DNA from: Tribonema minus
Taxonomy: Eukaryota; Sar; Xanthophyceae; Tribonematales; Tribonemataceae
Reading direction: 5' to 3'
Length of the DNA: 64,000 nucleotides
Assembly: GCA_017506865.1 (NCBI GenBank)
Contig: JAFCMP010000040.1
Coordinates: 186,001-250,000 of the forward strand
Part shown: piece after piece, positions 44,958-55,332 of the stretch
Position numbering within the stretch: the stretch's first letter is position 1
Layout of the letters: every line of letters begins with the position of its first letter
The notes under the pieces: generated by a model
Database searches by the model: none
What the model was told of the DNA's origin: nothing
What the model saw: only the letters and a program-made list of their open reading frames with translations
Translations under genes and position numbers: made by a program

Positions 44958-45813
44958 TCATCGCGACCCCGCTATCATGATAGCAACAGTTACTGTTTTA
45001 ACATCAGAACTCTGTGCAAGCTCGGGTGTCAGTTGACCATTGTTGATGAAGTCATTGGCCTTAGCAGATACAGCTGGTCGTGCGGATGGTTCTGGTTCTG
45101 CAAAGCACCCTTTGGCTTACATGCTAAAGCGCGCATGCATGCAGGCGCACACGCATACTTCGCAGTACAGTACCACATTTGAAAGAGGCATGCGCTGGAC
45201 GACTATCACACACACGGTGAGCAGGCACAGTGTAGCAGCAGCTGTAACAGCTTAGGTTGACACTAGCAGCACAATCGCCCAACAGATGGCTTACCTTCAA
45301 AGACAACCGTCACAGATGGCGGGAGGAGCGCGTTGCACTAACCTCCTCGCCAACGCTGCGATGCCCCCGGGGTTTTGAACCAGCTTCAAATCGCAAGCAC
45401 AAGCACAAGCCCCAGGGCCCTCTCTCTCAGTGATGCACCAATGCTGCATGCATACAAGAAAATATTCTTCTACAACGCACACAGACATGGTCTGTAATGC
45501 AAGCACAGACATTGTGTGCTTTGAAGCTCAAGCAATCACCTGGATGGCAAAGCTTTGCAGTCGCACACCAACAAAAAAACAAAAGCGACAAAAGTGACAC
45601 ATATGCTGCCTCGTAAATTGAAATCACTACCTTGCTAAATGCTATAATGAGAGTGCACCGAATCACTTCATAGCCAACAACCAACGAGGGCACGTACTTT
45701 TGCGCTTGAGGCGCCTGCTGAAGCACGGCCTTGTAAGGGAGACTGCCGCTCTTACTCTGCACAAGTGCACAGGGGGGCGGGGGTAATTGGCAGCTATCCA
45801 GGGCATCAGTCAC
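44958..45813 (-). CDS. 3' part of an unidentified gene, three phase-matched exons
   Basis: The exons are about 45813-45698, 45383-45343 and 45097-44958. The first encodes CALVQSKSGSLPYKAVLQQA and ends CAAAA|GTACGT. The 41-base exon completes Asn and encodes WFKTPGASQRWRG. The last completes Glu and encodes PEPSARPAVSAKANDFINNG, then VKTVTVAIMIAGSR and TGA. All three joins agree in phase, which is good evidence in such short exons. The upstream limit is unclear, because an in-frame TGA lies just before 45813, so an acceptor must lie within a few bases or the first exon begins there. It could be a small gene or an alternative 3' end of the neighbouring cyclin. Family unknown. Confidence 0.55.
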
Positions 45814-46042
45814 GCTTCACTGTTGAAACGTGCCGGAATGGAGGGTCACCTTAACAACGCAAGTATGATACATAAATTAATGCCCAGAATTCGAGTAACG
45901 CTAATCCTACTCTGCGCAATTTCACTGTCATAACATTTTTAGCTGCATCTCCCGAAGGGGTGCGCTGCTCCCTAGGCTGAGGGTGGGGGTGTAGCCCCCT
46001 GCTAGCTATGTTTTGTATGTGCTCCTCCGTTGCTAAATGAAA

Positions 46043-46103
46043 GCTACACTGAGTGTAGCACAGATATCGGGCCGCGCGCAAGAACCGTGACGCGGCCCGA
46101 TAT
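46043..46103. other. Two perfect hairpins in tandem downstream of the cyclin
   Basis: GCTACAC-TGA-GTGTAGC (46043-46059) is followed after four bases by a 13-bp perfect stem, ATATCGGGCCGCG with CGCGGCCCGATAT (46064-46076 and 46091-46103), loop of 14. They are 120-180 bases past the cyclin stop at 46223 on the minus strand. The second stem is GC-rich and exact, which is unusual against the decay of other inverted repeats here. Confidence 0.6.
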
Positions 46104-46222
46104 ACCTGTGCGGCACATGCGCATAGCCGATATGACTGCAGTTTCTGCAGCGCAGAGGTCTGGTGAGCAACGGACTGTGTGGGACAGCCGTAGTTGTGTG
46201 CTGTGTGTGATAGTGTGTGTGC

Positions 46223-47247
46223 CTAGTGCTGAACTGTTGGCACTGTGATGTCGAGGCGGGCGCGCTTGAAGCAGCTGCCTGTTGAGAATTGAAGGGCAGA
46301 GCGCTTGGGCGCAGACCCCGGGCAGGCGCCCCAAATTGGGAAGGCATCCCCCAGCACTGGCTTCAAAGCTGTAGGCTTGTGGACCTCGAGGTTCCGTGAC
46401 AGCAGCCGTGGCGACTGGCAGAGCACACCCGCTGCGACGGTCGTGCAGCCGAAGCCAGCGTAAATGGGATGCTCACTCAAAGTGAGGCTGCTGCCACTAG
46501 TGGTAGCGCCGTTCGTGGCACTGTCGAAGTTGGCAACACAATCAGGGCTTTCACGCAACTTGAGCTTGGCTGCTGCGCAGCGTTCGTTCTCCCTGTAGAG
46601 CTCATGAAAGTGGTCGGCGCTGCTGTTGACCAGCGGCAGGTCTAGTCCATTTTCTTGGGCCAGCCGCATCATAACGTCCTGCGCCGCTGGAGTCCACCGC
46701 CCCGGCTTTTGGCAGCGAGAACCGGCCAGCGCAGCTGCATAAGCGGTGGTGGCAGGACAGCAGGCCAGAGCAGAGGTGGAGGTATGGCTCCATTCGACTA
46801 ACCTCTCCGCCACGAGCAGCAAGTGCTGCCAGTCGGGCTCGTCGCTGCCGGTGTCCTCGCGCTCCTCCTCGTATTCGAGAGCCACCGCGGCCACAAGATG
46901 GCGGCAGAACTCGTTGGGGGTAGGCACGTTGATGCGCCAGTTGAGGTGATCGAGCATTTCCAGCTCCAACGCGGCCGCCTGCTGGAAAGTGTACTGCCTG
47001 GTGCATTCGTCTACCTCGCGCAAATGCAGCTGCAGGGTCTCTGACTCGTGTACCTTGCTAGCGACAACAAGGCTGACGAAGGCCACAAGCTCGCGTGGGT
47101 GGCGCGGCGACGCTGAAGCTGCGGCATTGCTGATGGCGCAGCACCACCGTTCAAGGCACAGCACAGCCAGCGACACGGTGTCCCTGTTCAGCTTCTTCTT
47201 GTGGGCCAGCTTGGTGAAGAATTTCATGTGTCCGGCTCGCTGGGAAC
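46223..47247 (-). CDS. Cyclin (cyclin-box protein, D-like), main exon
   Basis: The exon starts after CATGACAG and runs 340 codons to TAG. The start is the cyclin-box region SQRAGHMKFFTKLAHKKKLN, followed by VSLAVLCLERW, AFVSLVVASKVHE, EVDECTRQYTFQQAAALELE and LDHLNWRINVPTPNEFCRHL, which match the order and spacing of the N-terminal cyclin fold. RAGHMKFF stands where most cyclins have RAxLIDWL. The C-terminal fold follows (LVEWSHTSTSALACCPATTA) and then a Ser/Arg tail. Two bases are carried in from a 5' exon. It would activate a cyclin-dependent kinase. The R-V-P-T-P segment favours a D- or plant-type cyclin, but the subclass is inferred. Confidence 0.85.
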
Positions 47248-47370
47248 CTGTCATGCACAGCGCGGAGAGCCTCTCTCTAAGTGACTGTGTTCACATGTTC
47301 GCATCGCATGCATTCATCTCAGGAAGGCACCGTGTTGCTCCCTGGACAAGGCAGTGAGGCATGTGCGTAC

Positions 47371-47563
47371 CTGTGAAGCCATGGAGCACCCCACAATTGC
47401 TGAAGCATGCCCGCAAACGCGCGTGCATTCGCTGCAAGCCTTGCACGGCTCGCTGACGGCTATCTGGCATGCCCGTGACCAAGCGATACTGCGCACCCCG
47501 CGCTGTGTGAGCTGCGCAAGACGCAGAAGCGAAGCAGGACCCTGACACAGCCGGCAGCCCCAT
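47371..47563 (-). CDS. Candidate 5' exon of the cyclin
   Basis: A frame from ATG at 47563 to the donor CACAG|GTACGC leaves one base (G). That fits the two bases at the start of the cyclin exon and would give a Gly before SQRAGHM. It encodes RQRAVQGLQRMHARLRACFS. Another frame over the same bases, open from about 47664, ends in the wrong phase. More upstream frames at 48128-48364 (SNLSASQLQQLQRTMAILAH) and 48361-48636 (GLNIEHMAVASALLGQH) may be cyclin 5' exons, but I could not join them. Confidence 0.35.
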
Positions 47564-48636
47564 TGCATCCACGCTGTGTGAGCGGCTTCCCAGTCAGAGG
47601 CCTGCTGCTGCCTTGTGAGTACTTGACGGCTCTTCCGGGGCAGCTGCAGGGCCAGGTGGCTCATGCTATGCCAGCAAAATGCCGCATAATGATCGATCTC
47701 GGGCTCCTCGGGGAACCCTTTGGAGCCCAGCGCACATAGCGAGGAGCATGCAGTACTTCAGGCTTGCCTGACATGGGTCCGCCTGCAAAGCAAGGCCACA
47801 CACAAGGCCACCCCCCCACGCACCGGACAAGAGTAGCAAGCCATCGCCGCCTGGTCATCACAAAGCGTGCTTGCTTGAACGGAGATGCGCTAGATTTTTG
47901 CCGCAGCTCACGCACGTTAGTTGGTTGATGTTGCAGTTGATGTGACGCCAGAATGATGATGACCTCAGCCAAGGGGGTCTGGGGTTCCTCTTTTCCAGAC
48001 CCAGAACCCCTTGCCTCAGCCACGTGGTCCCCCCCCCCGCCCGGGCTGGAGCAGGCCAGACAACGTGTAATAGAAGTAGTTGTACATGCAACAAGAGTTG
48101 ATGCACCTGCCAAAGCAGAGACATCCATCACAAGCGATTGATCCCTCGACAATGTGTCGCCTTCTCACGGCTGGGGCATTTGATTGCAGCCACACAGTCT
48201 CGCCCAGGCTCAGGCTGCTGACAGTTCTTCAGCGTTGCCTGTGTAGGAACGTCGAACAAATCAGACTCACACACCTCGAGGTGCGTGGATTGAAGTGCTC
48301 GATGTGCAAGAATTGCCATGGTGCGTTGAAGTTGCTGCAGCTGAGAAGCGCTCAAGTTGCTCAACAGATGTGTCTCAGAGGTTGCAAAAGACCCCGGTGC
48401 GTCAGCACGTCGTGGCAGACCCCATGATCATGCCCCATATCGCTCGGATAGTCTAGTGAGCCTGAGGCCTCGCTTTGACTCGCCATGGCATGCACATCCA
48501 GAGGCTCCTCTATGCAGCGTCTTTTGACTTCCAGCGCACGCACGGTAACGCACATGATGGACGTATGCTGCCCAAGTAGTGCTGATGCTACTGCCATATG
48601 CTCTATATTCAAGCCAGCGCAGGCCATCCCCATCAA

Positions 48637-48677
48637 CGCCCTGTAATTAACCGCCCGCCACTATAAACTTCACCTGC
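48637..48677 (+). promoter_or_regulatory. Promoter side of the IFT dynein intermediate-chain gene
   Basis: TATAAA at 48662-48667 lies only 11 bases before the first ATG (48678). If it is a real TATA box, transcription would begin after that ATG and the Met codon at 48789 would be the start, removing the Lys-rich N-terminus. The interval to the nearest open minus-strand frame is about 40 bases, so the region probably serves two divergent genes. Confidence 0.35.
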
Positions 48678-51600
48678 ATGACACAACTTCAACCGTTACT
48701 TTTGTCCAAGCAAAAAAAGAAAAACACAAAAAAAAACACACACAAAAAGGGTGAAGCGCCCACACATCTTGATAGCCAGGCAGTGCTGATGCAGGATGTA
48801 CAGCTTCCAAACAGCGCAGTTTTCAGCAGTCAGTCATTCAGCCGACAGACCTGCTTAGCGGACACTCAGACGGAGGATATCTTCGTGCGCGACACAGACA
48901 CGCAGACGCCTCCAGGTGTAAGCGCTGGCACACAAACGGATGCTGGCAGCAGCACGCTAGAAAGCTATGACGCTCAGCATTCACCGGAGCTGGCAGAGTT
49001 CCTACGCCGCGTCTGCCCTATCATGGAGGGTCTACTGCAAAGCAATGCCACCAGTGTAGCTTTTAAGGAATATGCTCCAGCGCCAGACGAGGATTCAAGT
49101 CACGTAAAGTTGCACGCCATCCTGCAATGCAACACAGAAGCATTGCTTCGAGCACGCGGTCAGAGTGCAATGCGGGAATCCAGTCAGCGCGGCGTGCAGT
49201 CTCTGCAGTGCACAGGCGTATCCTGGAACAGCACAGGATCTACTCTAGCGGCCTCCTACGGACGCTTAAATGTAGCCGGGTGGTGCAATGAGCCTGGTGC
49301 ACTTGCATGCTGGAATGCCTTCAAGAGGAGCTCATCAGCGGACGAAGCGGCAACTCTGACACCGGACGTGGTTTTTGATCACAGCAGTTACCTCATGTGT
49401 CTGTGCTGCCATCCAACGCATCCTGCCATAGTGGCAGCTGGCAGCTTCAATGGCGAGGTGCTGGTGTGGAACACTGCAGCAGACGACCCACTGCTGGGTG
49501 TGTCGCAGATCGATGACTACTTTCACCGGGAACCAGTCACACAGGTGATGCAAATGATGCAGAACACAGCTGAACACAATTCACTTGAGCACATGCCCTT
49601 GGCTTCATAGCGGCTGACGTTAGCCCCTGACATACTGCACGCGGTCCAGCATCTGACCATTGCTTGATAAAAGTCACAGACATCTTGCTCGTGCATCTAG
49701 TCATACAAAGCAGCGCATGATTCATTGCACATACCTAGCTGCCATGGAATGAGAATGCGATTGCTCACCAGCTGCTGTGAAGGACACGCCGAAAAAATGC
49801 CAGGTGCAACTTGGGGCCGAAACCTGGGTACATGTTGAGATATTTCACCAGGAAGTCCTGAGTGGTCTCATTGGCATAATGACCAGCATCACACCAGAGT
49901 GCCTGATTGTTGCATACTCTGATTCGTGAGAATCCGACATGCCATAAAAACGGCAAGCACGGATAGATAGCGCTTGCATATGGAACAGCGAAACGTTGCT
50001 GCAGAAGCACCTGTACGGCGTCAATGCATGATGCCATGACAAGGGCGGCGAGCGGACCCTCTTGCAGTATTTTGACGCTAGTTGCCTGTGGACACATAAT
50101 ACTGGGCATCAGTGTTTGTAACAGTCGGTACTTCACCATCGCTCTTTTCTGGGGTTTTTCTGCAGGTGGCATGGGTGTATGACATGGACGAGCAAGGGGA
50201 GGGATATCGCTTGGTGAGCACCTCGGGAGATGGCAAGATACTGTGCTGGAGCCTGAGGAACAGGCTGGCATACCCTGTGGAGGGGTATGCATTGCTTACA
50301 GCCCCTGCTGGTAACAGGCGAGTGCTCATCAGCAAGCTTGTGGAACGACCACTGCTCAGTCAGATTCTGAGCACAGCGACATGCCTTGTTGCAATAAGTG
50401 CAAGAAAACATCTTTCAAATGCCACAATACACTATCAGATGATGTTGATACTAGAGTATCGAGAGATTGTGAGGGTTATATACTTCGAAGTACATGTCAT
50501 CAGACAAGCACGCCCACTGCCATTCTAGGCCCATGCATCATGGCGTTTTTTGTGCGCATTGCAGCACAACGGCTCACCAAGGTGCAACATGTTGTCTGCA
50601 GTTGAGAGCTACAGAAGGTTCCAACGACTGGGAAAGGGGAGAGGCACTTCGACGATGAACCATGTACTAACCTAACCCTAAAATAGTCTGCCCTATTATC
50701 GAGAATATGATTGGGAACGTGCTCTCAGTCTTGCTGCTGTCCATTTGGAGTATGCCTGATTGAGGGCTCTTCGAGTTGCGGGTTGTTGTGAACCCTTGAA
50801 CCGCTATGCTGGGACATCGTGGATCCCTTGAAGCTGAACTTTGTGGTAGCGTCCACCCTTTCAAGAACACTAAGCGAAGAGCTGTAACATCAAGCTGTAA
50901 ATTGCACTCGCTGCGCTCCGACTATGTCCTCGATATCAAGTCAAGTCAAAACACTTCTGGATGGCTTGAACACGCGCCTCTTGTAGGTCTGCGATAATCA
51001 CAACCTGCACGTTTGCCTCACGCCCCATAATTATGTGCAATCCGATTGATTGCCCCACGCACCAGAATCATGTGCGATCCGAATAATCATCCTTATGCCT
51101 CCCGCGTACATCTTCCTGATGCTGCACGCATGCAGGACTGTGGCCAATGACATGCCCACGCTGGCGGACACAGCGGCAGCTATCCCCATGAGCAGCTCTG
51201 CTTTGTCCTTTTTTTCGGAGGGCAAGCTGGTATCGTCATTGGTGGTAGGCTCAGAGGCTGGTGCACTGGTCAAGTGCACACTGCCAGTAACATCTAGTGC
51301 GAATTTGAAGGAAAGCACAGCTGCGGCTGGTGGCATGCTGCAGTGGGATGCGGATGCAGCGCGACTGCTGCAGAAAGCACCACGCTCGAGGCAGCACCAG
51401 TTCTGCCAGCGCGTTGAGAGACATGCCCAGTCCCATGGCCAGTCACACGTCACACTTGAGATGGTGTTTGATGCCCGTCCAGATGCGGATGCGCTTTATC
51501 CAGTGCCCCGACTGTTTGCCTACAATGCTCACTTGGGGCCAGTGACAGGGCTGCAGTGCTCGCCATTCCACAGGGCAGCCTTTCTGTCTTGTGGGGCGGA

Positions 51601-52599
51601 CGGAACTGCACGTGTGCACAGTGCGCTGCACACGCGTGCTGTGTTGACGCTAGAGCCAGTGCTAGACGGAGCTCTCACTGCGGCGGCATGGAGCAATGCG
51701 AGGCCTCTCGTGTTAGCGGTGGCGTGCTCAAGGGGGCAGGTGTCCGTATTTGATCTCGGCGCCAGCACGATGGCACCAGTTGCTCAGGTGAGCTGCCCTA
51801 GATAGGACTGGGGCGTTTGATCCAGGCAGTACTGCTATGCTGTTGCAGGTGCATGTGCCGCAGCAATGTTGTTCTGCACTCTATCCTTGTGCTCTCGCAG
51901 CCGACGCTACCGATAGTACGTGATGTGTGTTGTCATCGTCTGTCTTGTCCCTGTCCTTTTCTTCCGCTATCATGAGACGAGCATGCGTCGATCAGTTCCC
52001 GCATTTGACGAAGACAAGAGGCTGCAAAACGCATTAGCAGAGCATGTGTGATGAGGAACTTTGGGACTTGACATTCATGAATTCCAATAGCTCTACAACA
52101 TATGAGGGCAGTTGCGTATATTGGTCAGTTTGCTGGATCCACGCGCAGTCTCCCATGTCTAGTGACCAAGAAGCTGGCAACCTGAGCCAACCATAACAGC
52201 TGTCCATGCGGTGCAGACGCCAGTGACAGTTGTACAGAAGTAGCCATTGCGCTCAGCTGGTTCACGCGTTGCCGGTTTGCCGACTATTTATGTAGCTGTC
52301 ATACGACCCTATCTCGGCAGTCGTCATCAGAGACCATGTCTGAACTGGCTCTCATGTGCTGCGTGCTGGTGTTGCAGCTGCAAGTGCCACAAGAAGGAGG
52401 GCCTCTATCTACAGCAGCATGTGCTCTAGCCTTCAATCCAAAGCAACGGGCATTCATAGCCGCCGGTTGCAATGATGGCACCGTGTTGTTGTGGCAGCTG
52501 GGATGGGGTTTGTCAAATATGCGGCAAGGGGAGATGGAAGCATTGGAGCAGCTGTGCTATAACACCGATGTACTTGCTTTACAGAAAAACTTGCAATAA
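48678..52599 (+). CDS. DYNC2I2: Dynein-2 intermediate chain, WDR34/DYNC2I2 (FAP133) homologue
   Basis: This gene has four exons: 48678-49544, 50166-50317, 51136-51787 and 52378-52599, about 630 residues, a little longer than usual for the family. The intron after 50317 has a GC donor (AACAG|GCGAGT), required by phase. The N-terminus is Lys-rich, then comes a TQT cluster (residues about 60-90: ADTQTED, DTQTPP, GTQTDA), the known type of LC8 light-chain anchor. WD-repeat landmarks follow in family order: GVSWNSTGSTLAASYGRL (about 180), GSFNGEVLVWN (about 254), STSGDGKILCWS (about 307), GPVTGLQCSPFHRAAFLSCG (about 475), then NARPLVLAVACSRGQVSVFD, and GCNDGTVLLWQLG near the end. The protein is a subunit of the retrograde intraflagellar-transport motor. 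AATAAA overlaps the stop and recurs at about 52616. Confidence 0.92.
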
Positions 52600-53200
52600 A
52601 AGGTGATTGTCTTTCCAATAAAAGGGCCTTGTGGTCAAAGGCATCATATGTGTCTCTGGAACCCTCATCATGTCTGTCGGCAATGTCACAACAACACTCA
52701 TGCCAAAGACTCATGGGGGTATGCCTCATGAGGCACCCCGCCCCTTGTGATGTGCAAGCACATTTGCGAACACCCTGTGCGTACCCTCTTGAACCCCGAG
52801 AGTATTTGGCCAAGTGATTGTTGCAACGCGACGGTCCCTGAACCCCCCAGCTGTGGCGATTTGCCACAAGTAGACGACAAGCCATTTTGTCTGTGATTTT
52901 CATTGCTGCTGTTGCTGCTATTGTTGCTTCTGCCTACAAGACTGTGATGTAAACGCTGCGCTCCAGTCGATGGCCCCCTCGCGCCCAATGGCACGCTTGT
53001 CGTCTCGTCCGTTTCATGATGAGGGCATGCTGAATAGCAGAGAGCCCTGGACAGCGCAAACGTCTCAACTTCCCACCCTTTGCCGGTTATTGCGACGTCC
53101 TTTTGATACTCAATTGTACTTTCATACTTTTTGGTGACCAAGACACACCTGCAAACTGGCGCAACGCAATCGCTTAGTACCACTCTATGAGCACATACGC
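52600..53200. other. 3' flank of the dynein gene, no gene seen
   Basis: Two AATAAA-like words are close to the stop. A minus-strand frame across 52698-53183 overlaps this stretch but has no splice support or recognisable product. Confidence 0.4.
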
Positions 53201-53660
53201 AGTGAGCGCACCAGCTCCACGCCTATTGCGTGCTATCTTCGTTCTACTAGTAATTTGCGCTCGAAATTGCCGACCTCGATTTCAAGCAGCCGTAGCTTGC
53301 AAACGCTTTGATGGTTCTGCATGCAATTTCGTGACCTGCAATCGCAACATGTCAGACTCCTTATACAGATGCAGCGAGCGTGCCAGGACCATCCCTTTCG
53401 CGCGGTATCTCCATTCTTCTGCGTTGTTGTGCCTAAAATCGCTCCACTGTTCAAGCAGTCGTCGCTCGTGAATGACTCTGTGAATTTCTACGCAAATTTG
53501 AGCGATGCCACCGCTACGTCTCAGCCTAATGACACAGATGTAGCGAGCTTGCCAGCTCCATCGCTATCGTGCGGTTTCTCCACTCTGCTGCTTTCGTTGT
53601 TGTGCTGCAGGTTCTTGCGTCGTTTCGGGCTGTTTCTCGCGCTCAAATTCAAACGATTAG
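53200..53660. repeat. Three-unit degenerate tandem repeat, period about 165-175 bp
   Basis: Units start near 53204, 53378 and 53542. Each has GCGAGC(G/T)TGCCAG or GAGCGCACCAGC, then CTCCA or CATCC, a CGTGCGGTTTCTCCA-type segment, TTCGTTGTTGTGC and a GCTCGAAAT/GCTCAAATT-like end. The duplicated units create open frames on both strands, and I do not regard these as genes. Confidence 0.5.
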
Positions 53661-54264
53661 TACTGCACAGAGACAGAGGTGCTGGCGACGACAGTGATAG
53701 ATTTTGACGCTGAGCACCAATCGCCAATCGGCCAACGTCTTCCCGATTTCGCACAGACAGGCTATGACTTTGCTTAGCAGCGCGCACGTAGGCAGTGCAT
53801 GGTACACGACAATGGCTTCTCTCCCCGTTTTGTGAAGGCACTTTTTAGCTGAAATGCGCACAAGTCACCACAAGCAGCACGCGCTGTGCGGCCCTCTGGT
53901 AGGCTGACTGACGACGAGCACATCTTTGGAATTGCTTAAATAGGCTGTGATCAACTCCGCCTGCGTTAAAAGCTGCATCAGCTCAAAGTGGCGCGCGTTC
54001 TGATGTGTTTTGCGAAACAAATAGAAAAAGTGAGGTGGGTCGGGAACTATGAACCGAATAGTACATTCGTACATGTAGTGCCTCTGCAGTGGCATTCAAA
54101 TGTCGTTGCTGCGGCTTCACGCACACAGACTGCACGCTTGTTTGTACTGCACACCATGTTACAGAACCTTCTGGGCAGACATATATATCAATCATAAATA
54201 TATACATCCTGTGTGAAGATATTCAAGTGCTACAGCACATGTGTGGTGGTTTTTGAGAAGGTGC
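53661..54264. other. About 600 bp with no supported gene
   Basis: This stretch is AT-richer. It contains a short ATATATATCA stretch near 54180-54210 and no frame with splice support. Confidence 0.4.
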
Positions 54265-54611
54265 ACTGTGGCCTGCACCCCGTTCACGCGGCTCCACGGC
54301 GTTGCGAGCCGCACGCATTGAGGCCTAGATGCCACATACTTACGATCTGTCTATAATCTACGCATCCGCAAGACCGGTTGCCGGCGGCAGATTGGCACCA
54401 GATGCTCACATTCGTGCATTCGTATTGGCCGCACGTTTCTGCACACGTGCTCTCTTGCCTACATCAAGCCAAGCGCGCAGAGCCCGCTGTACGTATGGCG
54501 GGCTTCATGCGCCTATAGTTTAGAGCATGACACACCAAGCCTCAGTGCAACAGATGCAGGTTCATTAACGTAGTTCGTGCCTAGGAGAAGGCATTACAGC
54601 TGACCCAGACA

Positions 54612-54815
54612 ATGGATTTTGACACGGATACACTGGGTAGTACACTCCTCGAGGAAAGGAAGGAAGATTTCGTGACTGAGCACTACATTTTGAAAATGTT
54701 GAATGCAGAGAGCCTGTTAGTGGCGGAGACCGAAGGCCGACAGCAGGGACAAAGGCGCTGCCACAACAATCCGGGTGTTCATGCAGCGGACACACTAGCA
54801 CCCAGCAGCGAGTGA
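54612..54815 (+). CDS. Repeat-family ORF, 67 codons (copy 1)
   Basis: The frame opens at ATG with MDFDTDTLGSTLLEERKEDF and ends ADTLAPSSE. Its twin at 56547-56750 (minus) differs at about two residues, while bases around it are also conserved, so conservation alone does not prove selection. The neighbouring frame ending LHLPI could be a downstream exon or a frameshifted continuation. The function is unknown. Confidence 0.4.
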   Translation: MDFDTDTLGSTLLEERKEDFVTEHYILKMLNAESLLVAETEGRQQGQRRCHNNPGVHAADTLAPSSE

Positions 54816-55212
54816 TGCGTATGTCGGCATGAGCTCCAACGCAATGCCTGGTGCGTCGCCTGGCCTAAACCAACAGGATGTGCAGCACCATACCAATCAA
54901 GTCAACCAGCAACTGGCCGACATACACAACAGGCTCAGCACTTCAATGTCGATGCTGCACCTACCCATATAGGCCTACCAGCAGTAGCCTGCCCTGCTCC
55001 GCTAGCTTACATGTACTGCAACCACCGTTATCGCCCATTCTGATACCACAAAGCCACCACTGTCACACCATCATATTCAGCGTGTTTGTCACTCTCGTGA
55101 AACCAGCTGCTGCGGCAGCAGCAGCACATAGCAGTTCACGAGCAGCTGAATAAGCACCCCACGGCTGCGGTAGCAGCACCTGCACAACATCACGGCAACA
55201 GCTGCACGATCA

Positions 55213-55332
55213 CTATTGTGGCCGGCACCCCGTCCATGTGGCTCGCTACTGCGTTACGAGCTGCACACATTGAGGGATACATGCCACATAATGCGCGATT
55301 TGTAGACACAACACGGCCGCAAGGCCACACTA
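55213..55332 (+). repeat. Dispersed repeat of about 110 bp, one of at least five copies
   Basis: The core runs GCACCCCGTCCATGTGGCTC, GCGTTACGAGC(C/T)GCACGCATTG, ATGCCACATA and TGTAGACA, ending CGGCCGCAAGGCC. Copies lie at 54265-54375 (+), 55213-55332 (+), 56224-56345 (-), 59618-59690 (-, partial) and 60708-60750 (+, partial). All are in the last 10 kb; none was seen in the first 54 kb. Confidence 0.7.

Larger units (their letters stand above)
54265..55332 (+). mobile_element. Copy 1 of an unclassified repeat family: direct repeat, coding body, direct repeat
   Basis: The body 54377-55022 is flanked by two diverged copies of a dispersed repeat of about 110 bp in the same orientation (54265-54375 and 55213-55332), so the layout recalls a miniature terminal-direct-repeat element. 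The body has two frames. One (54612-54815) starts MDFDTDTLGSTLLEERKEDF and continues EHYILKMLNAESLL. The second (about 54790-54970) reads SPGLNQQDVQHHTNQVNQQL and then ADIHNRLSTSMSMLHLPI with a stop, a short coiled-coil. Both are repeated almost unchanged in copy 2 on the other strand. No reverse transcriptase, integrase or transposase was seen. Confidence 0.55.

Noticed and set aside
53187..53707. Secreted Cys-rich peptide (frame opening MSTYAVSAPAPRLLRAIFVL)
   Set aside because: It lies in the tandem repeat, which opens frames on both strands. There is no signal of a real gene beyond the hydrophobic start.
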